NCBI RefSeq assembly: GCF_014649015.1
Contig: NZ_BMSF01000004.1
Coordinates: 1-64,000, forward strand
Direction: 5' to 3'
Length of the DNA stretch: 64,000 nt
From: Streptomyces narbonensis
GTDB taxonomy: Bacteria > Actinomycetota > Actinomycetes > Streptomycetales > Streptomycetaceae
Shown here: positions 1-7,817 of the stretch, piece after piece
How positions within the stretch are numbered: position 1 is the first letter of the stretch
Layout: each line of letters opens with the position of its first letter
Made by a program: the position numbers and the translations under genes
The notes under the pieces: generated by a model
Seen by the model: only the letters and a program-made list of their open reading frames with translations
Told to the model about the DNA's origin: nothing
The model's database searches: none

Positions 1-321
1 TTCGGCGCCGAGCTCGACAAGGGCGTCGTCCGCGACCCGGCCACCGGCGACCTCCAGGTCGTCGCCGTCACCGAGGACAACCAGTCACGGATCCTCGTCC
101 ACGACGCCCACGCGGCCACCCCCACGACCGCCTTCGCGATCTCACGGCTCGCGGACCCGGACACCCTCCACCAGACGCCCATCGGGGTGTTCCGGTCGGT
201 GGACCGCCCGGTCTACGACACGCTGATGGCCGATCAGCTCGACACGGCCGTGGAGCAGCACGGCAAGGGCGACCTGAGCCGGCTCCTCACCGGCAACGAC
301 ACGTGGACGGTGGCGGGGTAG
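1..321 (+). CDS. korB: 2-oxoacid:ferredoxin oxidoreductase subunit beta, C-terminal part
   Basis: This is the 3' end of a gene entering from the left edge: 106 codons in frame 1 ending at TAG 319-321. The product tail (RPVYDTLMADQLDTA near the end, then a GNDTW motif just before the stop) is what I recognise from the thiamine-diphosphate-binding beta subunit of actinobacterial 2-oxoglutarate:ferredoxin oxidoreductases, which convert a 2-oxoacid plus CoA to acyl-CoA while reducing ferredoxin. The catalytic part and the alpha subunit would lie to the left of the window. The call rests on the tail alone, so the substrate (2-oxoglutarate or pyruvate) cannot be decided. A strong hairpin follows the stop. 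Confidence 0.75.
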   Translation, partial: FGAELDKGVVRDPATGDLQVVAVTEDNQSRILVHDAHAATPTTAFAISRLADPDTLHQTPIGVFRSVDRPVYDTLMADQLDTAVEQHGKGDLSRLLTGNDTWTVAG

Positions 322-340
322 TACCCCGTACGCACGCCCT

Positions 341-378
341 CGGGGCCCGGTCCGTACCTCCGTACGGGCCGGGCCCCG
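341..378. terminator. GC-rich hairpin terminator between convergent genes
   Basis: The arms CGGGGCCCGG and CCGTAC pair with GTACGG and CCGGGCCCCG around a CTCC loop, with one T/G mismatch in the stem. There is no T-tract, as is usual for Streptomyces terminators. It sits between the 2-oxoacid oxidoreductase gene (rightward) and the kinase operon (leftward), so it probably ends transcription from both sides. Confidence 0.75.
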
Positions 379-463
379 TCACATCCACCGGCACGTCCGC
401 CGCACGCCCGTCGGGCACACCCACCGGCACCGCCCGCCGTCCCACCCGCGGACGCCTCCCCTC

Positions 464-2650
464 TCAGGTCCCCGCGACCGCCGCCTTGTCGAACTCCCCC
501 AGGTAGCGCGGCACTCCGCCCTTCACCTGCCACAGGAAGAGCCCGACGAGACTCGCGGCGACGCTCTCCCTGCCGGCGGACGAGTACGTCTTGACGAGCC
601 CTCGGTACGGCGTCGTCCGCAGGTCGTTCGACACCCCGGACGCCTCCGCCTCGGAGTGGTTCCGGACGGCCGTCCCCAGCGCCTGGGCGGCCCAGTTGAC
701 CACGTCGTACGCCTCCGTCGCGTACGGCTCGACGGGGGTCGCACGGGCCAGCCCCCAGCGCGAGCGGTACGCGGCGGTGAACTCCTTCGCCGCCGGGATT
801 CCGTCGGCGTCGGCGAAGCCCGTGCCGATGAACCAGCCCTCGGCCGCCGGCCCCGCGAGCGTCAGGAACTCCGGCCGGAGCACGTGCTCGACGCTCCCGC
901 GGTGGCCCTCGTACCCCTGCTCGCGCAGCGCCTTGGCGCAGAGCGCGGCGCGGCGCGGGGAGGTGCCCAGGTACATCACGCCCTGCGGGTCGGCCGCGAG
1001 GGCCGCCCGGACGGCGGACGCGAAGTCCTCGCTGTCCTGCTCGACGGGGTACGAGGTCGCCACCCCGCCCTGGGCCATCGACGGCGGGGTGGACTTCATG
1101 CTCCTGGCCGCGAACCAGGTGTACCGGCCGCCGGCCCGGTCCTCGACGAGGGCGGTCCGGACGCACCCGTGCTCGGAGAGGTAGCGCGCGAAGGGCACGA
1201 TCATCGTGTCGGGGGCGGCACGGGGCTCGAAGTAAGTGCGCTTGAGGGTCTGGCCCTTGACCGTGGTGCCGGTCGGCACCGAGGCGACGACGCTCACCAG
1301 GGGGACGGAGCGGTCGAGGAGTTCGGTCACGGCGGAGAGGACGCTCGGGACGGTCGTCGGGCCGAGGACGGCGATCAGGTTCTCGTCCTTGAGCAGGGTG
1401 CGGGCCCCCGCCTTGGCGCCTTCCGCGTCCCCTCGGTCGTCCACGGTGCGCAGGACCAGGTCGAAGGCGCGGTCCCGGCGGGCGTTGAAGCGCTCCACGG
1501 CCACCCGGGCGCCGCGCTCCTGTGCCCGGCCGGCCGGTGCGGTGGGGCCGCTCAGGTCGGTGAGCACGCCGATCGTATAGGCGGGGAGCGGCCCGCCGGT
1601 GCCCTTGCCGAGGTCCGTACCGGTCTTCGCCGGGGGGCGGGTCAGCAGCCAGGCGGTCAGGCCTCCCGCGCCGACGACGGCCGCCGCGCCGCCCGCCAGG
1701 AGACCGCGCCGCGACACGCCCTTCGGGGGGTCCGCGGGCACGAACATCGTGGGCTCGGGGACCGGGAGGTCCAGGACCCGCGAGGAGCGCTGCGCGATCA
1801 GCGCGGGCAGGCCGGGCGGCAGCCAGTCCCCCGCCGGCCCTGCCGCCTCCCCCAGCGCGGCGCCGGCGTCGGCCGCCGTGGGACGGTCCGCCGGGTCCTT
1901 CGCCAGACAGGCGGTGACCAGGGGCAGCAGCGCGGGGGGTACGCCGGTGAGCTCGGGTTCCTCGTGGACGGTGCGGTAGACGACGGACGCCACCCCGCCC
2001 GTACCGAAGGGGCGCTCCCCCGTCAGGGCGTACGCGAGGACGCAGCCGAGGGAGAAGACGTCGCTGGCCGGGCCGACCTCGCCGGCCCCGGCTGCCCTGG
2101 CCTGCTCGGGGGCGAGGAAGCCGGGGGTGCCGATCATCGCGTCCGTGGCGGTCAGCGCGGTCGCCCCGGCGGAGCGCGCGATGCCGAAGTCGATGAGGCG
2201 CGGCCCGTCGAGGGCGAGGAGGACGTTGCCCGGTTTGACGTCCCGGTGGACGAGCCCGGCCCCGTGCATATCGGCGAGCGCGGACGCGAGACGGGCGCCG
2301 AGGGCGCGGACGGTCGCCTCGGGCAGGGCGCCGTGCAGGCCGACGGCCTCGGCGAGGGAGGGGCCGGGCACGTACTCGGTCGCGAGCCACGGCTCCCTCG
2401 CCTCCGGGTCCGAACCGAGGACCCGGACGACCCAGCGGCCGGTGATCCGCTCGGCGGCCCGGGCCTCGCGCCGGAACCGCTCCCGGAAGCCGGGGTCGGC
2501 GGCGTGCTCGGCCCGGATGAGCTTGAGCGCGGCGAGCGCCCCGCCGCCGGAGCGGGCGAGGTAGACGACGCCCATGCCACCGGCGCCGAGGCGGCCGAGG
2601 AGCCGGTGGCCCGCGATCGAGGAGGGGTCGCCCCTGCGCAGTGGATCCAC
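464..2650 (-). CDS. Ser/Thr protein kinase with extracytoplasmic branched-chain-amino-acid-type ligand-binding domain
   Basis: A 728-residue receptor kinase starting at GTG 2650, two bases after the stop of the preceding kinase gene. Residues about 14-265 are a Hanks-type kinase: glycine loop GRLGAGGMGVVY, lysine K43, HRD aspartate D137 in HRDVKPGN, DFG aspartate D154 and the GTPGFLAPE activation-segment end, so it looks active. A single membrane segment lies at about 316-337, preceded by SRRGLLAGG. Residues about 352-725 are a periplasmic-binding-protein fold of the LivJ/Leu-Ile-Val type (IGVLTDLSGPTAPAGRA, AVLGPTT). The inferred job is sensing an extracellular small molecule and phosphorylating cytoplasmic targets. 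It is the last gene of a three-gene operon and closely resembles its upstream neighbour in architecture. Ligand unknown. Confidence 0.9.
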   Translation of the reverse strand: MDPLRRGDPSSIAGHRLLGRLGAGGMGVVYLARSGGGALAALKLIRAEHAADPGFRERFRREARAAERITGRWVVRVLGSDPEAREPWLATEYVPGPSLAEAVGLHGALPEATVRALGARLASALADMHGAGLVHRDVKPGNVLLALDGPRLIDFGIARSAGATALTATDAMIGTPGFLAPEQARAAGAGEVGPASDVFSLGCVLAYALTGERPFGTGGVASVVYRTVHEEPELTGVPPALLPLVTACLAKDPADRPTAADAGAALGEAAGPAGDWLPPGLPALIAQRSSRVLDLPVPEPTMFVPADPPKGVSRRGLLAGGAAAVVGAGGLTAWLLTRPPAKTGTDLGKGTGGPLPAYTIGVLTDLSGPTAPAGRAQERGARVAVERFNARRDRAFDLVLRTVDDRGDAEGAKAGARTLLKDENLIAVLGPTTVPSVLSAVTELLDRSVPLVSVVASVPTGTTVKGQTLKRTYFEPRAAPDTMIVPFARYLSEHGCVRTALVEDRAGGRYTWFAARSMKSTPPSMAQGGVATSYPVEQDSEDFASAVRAALAADPQGVMYLGTSPRRAALCAKALREQGYEGHRGSVEHVLRPEFLTLAGPAAEGWFIGTGFADADGIPAAKEFTAAYRSRWGLARATPVEPYATEAYDVVNWAAQALGTAVRNHSEAEASGVSNDLRTTPYRGLVKTYSSAGRESVAASLVGLFLWQVKGGVPRYLGEFDKAAVAGT

Positions 2651-2652
2651 GG

Positions 2653-5337
2653 TCAGGCCTTCTGCTTCGCCTTGTTCGCGGGGGCGACGGGCGCGGGACC
2701 GATCACCTTGTAGGCGCCGTTCTGCACGGCGTGCACGAACGTGCCGCCGTTGGTGAGGTCGCCGGCCTCGTCGAAGGTGTAACCACCCATGACACCCGTG
2801 TACTTGCCCTTGCGCAGCGCGGCCCAGAGCCCCTTGCGGGTGGGGCCCCCGGACTTCGCCCTGCGCGCGAGTTCCGCCATGGCCATGGTGACGACGTCGT
2901 ACGACTCTCCCGAGTAGTACGCGGGGGCCGCACCGAACCGCTTCCGGTGGGCGGCGACGAAGCCGGCGGCCTCCTTGCGGGTGACGGCGTCCAGCACGGG
3001 CGCGCCGAGGAACCAGCCCTCGGCATCGGCGCCGGCCTCCTTCAGGAACGCCTGCCCGAAGACGTGCTGGCCGGCGAACCGGGGCCCGGTGAAACGGAGT
3101 TCGTTGAGGGCCCGGGCGGCGAGGACGGCGGTCTGCCGGACTCCGCAGTGGACGTACGCGTCCATGCCGGCGTCGATCATCTCGCCGAGGATCGAGCGGT
3201 AGTCCCGCGCGCTCGCCGGGACCACCCGGAAGTGGGGCGTGAGGCCCGCTTGGCCGAAGGCGAACTGGGCGCCCCGGACGAGCAGCCAGCTGTACTGGTC
3301 GTCGGTGCGCTCCTGGAGGACGCCCGGTCGGCGGATCCCCGACAGGAGCGTGACGGCGTAGGCGAGGTGCATCCCCGCGAAGGGGTGGTGCGGGATCGCG
3401 CGGAGCACCGTGGCGTTGGGCGCGCTCTCCTTGTCCCGGACGGTGAGCAGGTTGTACCCGGCGGAGACCGTGATCAGCGGGAGGCCGGCCTCCTCGAAGG
3501 CGGAGAGCACGGTCTGGGCGACGCCGTCGGAGGTGGGACCGAGGACGGCGAGGACGCCCGGGTCGGTGGTGAGCCGGCGGGCCGTCGCGAGGGCGGTGGC
3601 GCGGTCCCCGCGGTCGTCGGCGACCTTGAGTTCGAGCGTGAAGGGCTTGTCCTTGCGGGCGTTGAACCGCTCGACGGCGAGGCGCGCGCCGCGCTCCTGG
3701 GCAAGCCCGATCTCCTTGGCGGGTCCCGAGAGGTCGGCGAGGACGCCGATCTTCCAGGTGGTGCGGGGCGGGACGGGCTTGTTGCCGAGCTTCCCGTCGT
3801 CGCCGTCGTCCCCGAACCCCGCCCAGGCGGCGACACCGCCGCCCACGGCGAGCGCGGCGACGCCGGAGGCGAGCAGCAGGAAGCTCCGCCGGCCGGGCTT
3901 CGCCGGTCCCTCCGGTGTGGTGCCGGCCGTCGTGGCGTCGATCTCGGGCAGGGCGAGCATCCGGGCCGAGCGCTCGGCGATGGTCCGGACGACCGGGGCG
4001 GGCAGCCAGTCGGCGCCGCCGGACGGGGCGTCCTCGACGAGCCCGGCGGCGACGTCCTCGGCGGTGGGCCGGGCGGCCGGGTCCTTGGCGAGGCAGGCGC
4101 GCAGCAGGGCGAGGAGGCCGTCCGGTACGCCGCCGAGGTCGGGTTCGTCGTGGACGGTGCGGTACATCAGGGCGTCCACGGCGCCGGTGCCGAAGGGCGG
4201 GCGGCCGGTCGCCGCGTAGGCGAGGAGGCAGCCGAGGGCGAAGACGTCGGCGGCCGGGCCGATGGCGTCGGTGCGGGCCTCGGCCTGCTCCGGGGCGAGG
4301 AAGCCGGGGGTGCCGACGACCATGTCGGTCGCGGTGAGGGCGGTCTCTCCGGTGGCGCGGGCGATGCCGAAGTCGATGAGCCGGGGGCCGTCGACGGCGA
4401 GGAGGACGTTCCCGGGCTTGACGTCCCGGTGGACGAGCCCCGCCGCGTGCACGGCGGCGAGCGCGCGGGCGACGGCCCCGCCGAGGACGCGGACGCTCCG
4501 CTCCGGCAGCGCGCCGTGTGCGACGACGGCCTCACCGAGGGAGGGGCCGGGGACGAAGGCGGTCGCCATCCACGGCTCGGGCGCGTCCGGGTCGGCGCCG
4601 GTGACGGGGACGGCCCACGGGCTGACGACCCGGCGGGCGGCCTCGACCTCGCGGCGGAAGCGGGCCCGGAAGTCGGGCTGGTCGGCCTGGTCGGCGTGGG
4701 TGACCTTGACGGCGGCGAGCTCGCCGTTCCCCGTACGGCCCAGATAGACGACGCCCATGCCGCCGGCGCCGAGCCGCCCGAGGAGCCGGTAGCCGGCGAG
4801 GGCGGACGGGTCGGAGGGGAGGAGCGGCTGGAGAGCACCGGGCTCGGGGCGGGGCGGGCGCGGGGGCCCTGCCGGGGCCGGGGACGCGGGTGCTGCCGGG
4901 GCCTCGGCCCGGGGCTCGGGGGCGGGCTGGGCGCCGGCCGGGGGCGCGGCGTCGACCGCGGGTGCGGTTTCGGTCGCGGGTGCGGTTTCGGTCGCGGGTG
5001 CGGTTTCGGTCGCGGGTGCGGTTTCGGTCGCGGGCTGCTGCGGCTCGGGCCGGGGCGCGGGCTGCCGGGGATCGGGCCGGGACGGCGGCTCGTCGAGCCG
5101 GGGAGCGGGCTGCCGGGGATCGGGCAGCCGGCGCCCGGACTGCTGGGGCCCGGACGGCTGCTCCGACTGCCGGGGCCCGGAAGGCTGTTCGGGCTGCTCG
5201 GGCTGCTGCTCGGGCTCGGACTGCCGCTCGGGCTGCTGCTCGGGCTCGGACTGCCGCTCGGGCTGCTGCTCGGGCTCGGGCTGCTGCTCGGACTGCCGCT
5301 CGGGCTGCTGCTCGGGCTCGGGAGGCGTGGGGCTCAT
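2653..5337 (-). CDS. Ser/Thr protein kinase with Pro/Gln/Glu-rich N-terminus and extracytoplasmic ligand-binding domain
   Basis: An 894-residue paralogue of the downstream kinase. Start ATG 5337 overlaps the lipoprotein stop by four bases (ATGA). Residues 1-175 are a low-complexity Pro/Gln/Glu/Arg segment with EPEQQPERQS and ATETAP repeats. The kinase spans about 183-435 (GRLGAGGMGVVYLG, K211, HRD D305, DFG D322). A membrane segment at about 485-507 follows a GRRSFLLLAS motif. Residues about 527-885 are a LivJ-type binding domain (IGVLADLSGPAKEIGLA, AVLGPTSDG). All catalytic residues are present. The acidic/proline-rich cytoplasmic extension is absent from the paralogue and could be a docking region or phosphorylation target; that is inference. 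The reading frame stays open upstream to 6255, but that stretch is antisense-frame shadow over the lipoprotein gene. Confidence 0.9.
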   Translation of the reverse strand: MSPTPPEPEQQPERQSEQQPEPEQQPERQSEPEQQPERQSEPEQQPEQPEQPSGPRQSEQPSGPQQSGRRLPDPRQPAPRLDEPPSRPDPRQPAPRPEPQQPATETAPATETAPATETAPATETAPAVDAAPPAGAQPAPEPRAEAPAAPASPAPAGPPRPPRPEPGALQPLLPSDPSALAGYRLLGRLGAGGMGVVYLGRTGNGELAAVKVTHADQADQPDFRARFRREVEAARRVVSPWAVPVTGADPDAPEPWMATAFVPGPSLGEAVVAHGALPERSVRVLGGAVARALAAVHAAGLVHRDVKPGNVLLAVDGPRLIDFGIARATGETALTATDMVVGTPGFLAPEQAEARTDAIGPAADVFALGCLLAYAATGRPPFGTGAVDALMYRTVHDEPDLGGVPDGLLALLRACLAKDPAARPTAEDVAAGLVEDAPSGGADWLPAPVVRTIAERSARMLALPEIDATTAGTTPEGPAKPGRRSFLLLASGVAALAVGGGVAAWAGFGDDGDDGKLGNKPVPPRTTWKIGVLADLSGPAKEIGLAQERGARLAVERFNARKDKPFTLELKVADDRGDRATALATARRLTTDPGVLAVLGPTSDGVAQTVLSAFEEAGLPLITVSAGYNLLTVRDKESAPNATVLRAIPHHPFAGMHLAYAVTLLSGIRRPGVLQERTDDQYSWLLVRGAQFAFGQAGLTPHFRVVPASARDYRSILGEMIDAGMDAYVHCGVRQTAVLAARALNELRFTGPRFAGQHVFGQAFLKEAGADAEGWFLGAPVLDAVTRKEAAGFVAAHRKRFGAAPAYYSGESYDVVTMAMAELARRAKSGGPTRKGLWAALRKGKYTGVMGGYTFDEAGDLTNGGTFVHAVQNGAYKVIGPAPVAPANKAKQKA
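4959..5030 (-). repeat. Four 18-bp tandem repeats coding ATETAP
   Basis: Four exact copies of an 18-bp unit (CGGGTGCGGTTTCGGTCG on the plus strand) encode four ATETAP units inside the N-terminal linker of the second kinase. Being a multiple of three, gain or loss of units would change linker length without a frameshift. Confidence 0.9.
5188..5319 (-). repeat. 30-bp repeats coding EPEQQPERQS
   Basis: About four near-identical 30-bp units encode the Gln/Glu/Pro-rich start of the second kinase (residues about 7-50, unit EPEQQPERQS). In-frame length variation between strains is likely. Confidence 0.85.
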
Positions 5338-6206
5338 GACTGGACCTCCAGCTCGTCCTTGGCGCGTTCGATCATCGTGACGAGGGCCTGGACCTGGCCG
5401 GTGACGGTGCCGACCGTGGTGCTGGTCTCCTCCTCGCTGTAGCCGGGGGCGCCCTTGACGACGGTGGCGACGGTGACCTGGCCGATCCGGGACTGGTACC
5501 AGCCGTAGAACTGGTCGCCCTTCACGCCGTCGGCGAGGTAGAGCCCGCGCTCTCCCAGGGAGTCGGTGGCGGTGAAGTTCCCGCCGACGCCGAAGGGGTT
5601 GCCGAGGGAGATCAGCTGCGAGATGCGCTCTCCGTCGCGGAGTTTCTGGTCGGGGCAGCGCAGCGCCTCCTCCAGGGTCCCGGCCATCTCCCAGTCGGCG
5701 TCGCTCTCGCTGCGGTGCACGGTGACGGTGGCGGCGACCCGGAGGGTCCCGCGGGCGCCTTCGGCGGGGATCTCGCTGTAGGCGGTGACGCTGTAGAGGA
5801 CGGTGGAGGGCCGGACGCCCGTCCCCCAGGCGCAGTCCTTGCCGAGGACGGGCCAGTAGGTCGGGCCGCTGAGGTGCGGGGTGCGCTTCACGTAGTCCGG
5901 GCCCCAGGCGTCGGGCCCGGCGACGACGGCGAGGGCGATCCGCCGGGCGTCGGCCTCGTTCCTGGGCGCGCGCTTCGGGTCGGGGACGAAGTCGAGGGCG
6001 GTCGGCGTGGGGGCGGCGGTCGGGGCGGCCGTGGTGGGGGCGGCCGACGCGCTCGTGCTCCCCTTGCCCTTCCCGCCGTCGGGTCTCTTCCCCTCGTCGC
6101 CGCCGTCGGAACAGCCGGTCGCGACCAGCCCGCCCAGCAGTAAGCCACAGCAGGCACGCAGCAGTCTTCGGTCCCCGTACGCCACAGTTCCCCCACGGTC
6201 CTTCAC
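5334..6206 (-). CDS. Predicted lipoprotein, first gene of the receptor-kinase operon
   Basis: A 290-residue protein of no family I recognise. It has a signal peptide ending in a lipobox-like VATGC (Cys32), then a Thr/Ala/Pro-rich spacer, so it should be anchored on the outside of the membrane. Two GTG starts are possible, 6206 and 6185; both follow GGGGGAAC at the same distance. The shorter form gives a more typical lipoprotein signal. The mature domain has no catalytic motif I can name. Its stop overlaps the start of the kinase gene by four bases, so all three proteins are probably made together; an accessory to ligand sensing by the two kinases is the natural guess. Confidence 0.8.
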   Translation of the reverse strand: MKDRGGTVAYGDRRLLRACCGLLLGGLVATGCSDGGDEGKRPDGGKGKGSTSASAAPTTAAPTAAPTPTALDFVPDPKRAPRNEADARRIALAVVAGPDAWGPDYVKRTPHLSGPTYWPVLGKDCAWGTGVRPSTVLYSVTAYSEIPAEGARGTLRVAATVTVHRSESDADWEMAGTLEEALRCPDQKLRDGERISQLISLGNPFGVGGNFTATDSLGERGLYLADGVKGDQFYGWYQSRIGQVTVATVVKGAPGYSEEETSTTVGTVTGQVQALVTMIERAKDELEVQS

Positions 6207-6268
6207 GGTTCCCCCGAACAGTGAGCAGATCGTACGACCCGTGGAGGCAACTCACCCCGGTTACAACA

Positions 6269-6679
6269 TCATTGAGACGAATCCGTGGCGCTCTCGCGAC
6301 GGGCCTCGTCGTATCGCGCGCGGGCCGCCTCGACCTCGGGCACCCGCTGGTCGGTCCAGCTCGCGAGCTCCCGGATCCGGCCGGCCGCCTCCTCGCCCAG
6401 GGGGGTCAGGCTGTAGTCGACGCGGGGTGGGATGACGGGCTTGGCGTCGCGGTGGACGAAGCCGTCGCGCTCCAGGGTCTGGAGCGTCTGCGTGAGCATC
6501 TTCTCGCTGACGCGGCCGACCCGGCGGCGCAGCTCGCTGAAGCGGTACGGGCGCTCCTGCAGCGCGATGAGGATCAGCACGCCCCAGCGGCTGGTGACGT
6601 GCTCCAGGACGAGCCGGGCCGGGCACATGGCGCCGCCGACGTCCGCCAGCAGGCTCTTCGGTTCCTCACTTACTCCCAT
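6269..6679 (-). CDS. HxlR-family transcriptional regulator (QorR/YodB type)
   Basis: A 136-residue winged-helix MarR/HxlR regulator: CPARLVLEHVTSRWGVLILI, then the recognition region GRVSEKMLTQTLQTLERDGF and the wing RDAKPVIPPRVDYSLTPLG. A single N-terminal cysteine (MCPARL) is in the position used as a redox or quinone sensor by YodB/QorR-type members of the family. It is transcribed divergently from an NmrA-like NAD(P)H-binding gene, the arrangement known for qorR and its quinone reductase, so it probably represses itself and that gene from the operator between them. Confidence 0.88.
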   Translation of the reverse strand: MGVSEEPKSLLADVGGAMCPARLVLEHVTSRWGVLILIALQERPYRFSELRRRVGRVSEKMLTQTLQTLERDGFVHRDAKPVIPPRVDYSLTPLGEEAAGRIRELASWTDQRVPEVEAARARYDEARRESATDSSQ

Positions 6680-6683
6680 ACCA

Positions 6684-6706
6684 GTACCTTACTTCAAAGT
6701 GGGTAC
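6684..6706. promoter_or_regulatory. Candidate HxlR operator between divergent genes
   Basis: A nested dyad lies 4 bp upstream of the regulator start: outer arms GTACC (6684-6688) and GGTAC (6702-6706), inner arms ACTT (6691-6694) and AAGT (6697-6700). It is the AT-richest, most symmetric stretch in the 157-bp divergent spacer, and fits autoregulation plus control of the divergent gene. Confidence 0.55.
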
Positions 6707-6836
6707 TTACGAATAGATAGTGCCGGTCGTACGGTGAGTACCGGTGAGCACGCCGGCCACGGCGCCGCCCACCGCACCACCCACCACGGCACAGCAACCG
6801 CACCACCACCGCACCACCACGGGAGAAGGAAGCACC

Positions 6837-7703
6837 ATGAGCATCGTCGTCACCGGAGCCACCGGACAGCTCGGCCGACTCGTCATCGACACCCTCCTCG
6901 CCACCGTCCCGGCCGCGTCCGTCGCCGCCGTCGTCCGGGACAAGGAGAAGGCCGCCGACCTCGCGGAGCTCGGCGTGGAGCTGCGGATCGCGGACTACGA
7001 CCGTCCGGAGACCCTCGCGGAGGCCTTCGAGGCCGGCGACCGGGTGCTCCTCGTCTCGGGCAGCGAGGTCGGGCGGCGCGTCCCCCAGCACGCCGCCGTG
7101 CTCGGCGCGGCGAAGGCGGCGGGCGTCGCCCAGCTCGCGTACACGAGCATCCTCGGCGGCCCGGAGGCCGACTTCGACCTGGCCGTCGAGCACCAGGAGA
7201 CCGAGCGGCTGATCCTCGACTCCGGAGTGCCGTACACCTTCCTCCGCAACGGCTGGTACAGCGAGAACTACACCGCGAACCTCGCCCCCGTCCTGGCCCA
7301 CGGCGCCGTCGTCTCCAACGCCGGCGAGGGCCGGATCGCCTCCGCCACCCGCGCCGACTTCGCCGCCGCCGCGGCCGCCGTCCTGACCGGCCCGGCCGAG
7401 GAGCACCTGAACCGGGCGTACGAGCTGAGCGGCGACACCGCCTGGTCGCTCACCGAGTACGCGGCCGAGGTCGCCGCCCAGTCCGGCCGGGACGTCGCGT
7501 ACAGCAACGTCCCCGCCGAGACGCACCTCGCGATCCTCACCGGCGCCGGGGTCCCGGAGCCCTTCGCCGCGATCCTGGTCGACGTCGACCGGGCCGTCGA
7601 GCGCGGCGCGCTGGCCCTGCGGACCGGCGACCTGGCCCGGCTGATCGGCCGCCCGACCACCCCGATCGCCGTGACGATCGGGAAAGCGCTGAACGCCTCC
7701 TGA
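6837..7703 (+). CDS. NAD(P)H-binding NmrA-like/SDR oxidoreductase, probable quinone reductase
   Basis: A 288-residue atypical short-chain dehydrogenase. The start ATG 6837 follows GGGAGAAGGA; an in-frame ATG 93 bases upstream would add a His/Thr/Pro-rich tail before the Rossmann strand and is unlikely. The N-terminus MSIVVTGATGQLGRLV is the NAD(P)H-binding glycine motif TGxxGxxG. The LRIADYDRPETLAEAF and YTSILGG segments match the QorB/NmrA-like quinone reductase group. Predicted role: NAD(P)H-dependent two-electron reduction of quinones under redox stress, controlled by the divergent HxlR regulator. Confidence 0.85.
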   Translation: MSIVVTGATGQLGRLVIDTLLATVPAASVAAVVRDKEKAADLAELGVELRIADYDRPETLAEAFEAGDRVLLVSGSEVGRRVPQHAAVLGAAKAAGVAQLAYTSILGGPEADFDLAVEHQETERLILDSGVPYTFLRNGWYSENYTANLAPVLAHGAVVSNAGEGRIASATRADFAAAAAAVLTGPAEEHLNRAYELSGDTAWSLTEYAAEVAAQSGRDVAYSNVPAETHLAILTGAGVPEPFAAILVDVDRAVERGALALRTGDLARLIGRPTTPIAVTIGKALNAS

Positions 7704-7718
7704 ACCGAGCCGCCGAAA

Positions 7719-7750
7719 TGTCATGACCGTATGGCGATACGGGCATGACA
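7719..7750. promoter_or_regulatory. 32-bp inverted repeat upstream of rarD-like gene
   Basis: TGTCATG-a-CCGTAT (7719-7732) and ATACGG-g-CATGACA (7737-7750) form a nearly perfect dyad with a 4-base GGCG centre and one A/G mismatch. It starts 15 bp after the reductase stop and ends 67 bp before the next start. It can act as a terminator hairpin for the first gene or as an operator for the second. Confidence 0.6.
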
Positions 7751-7817
7751 ACCGCCCCGTGCGGCGCTACCTTCGACAGGACAGCGCGGCGCGGGGCAGG
7801 GCAGGGCAGGAGGTCCG

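Noticed and set aside
234..4000. Long overlapping frames on both strands across the kinase genes
   Set aside because: High G+C leaves alternative frames open; they are Arg/Gly/Pro-rich and lack any domain, while the chosen frames encode complete kinases.
5338..6255. Upstream extension of the second kinase to a 1200-residue protein
   Set aside because: The extension overlaps the lipoprotein gene in another frame, is extremely Arg/Pro-rich with no homologous character, and the ATG at 5337 forms a standard four-base overlap.
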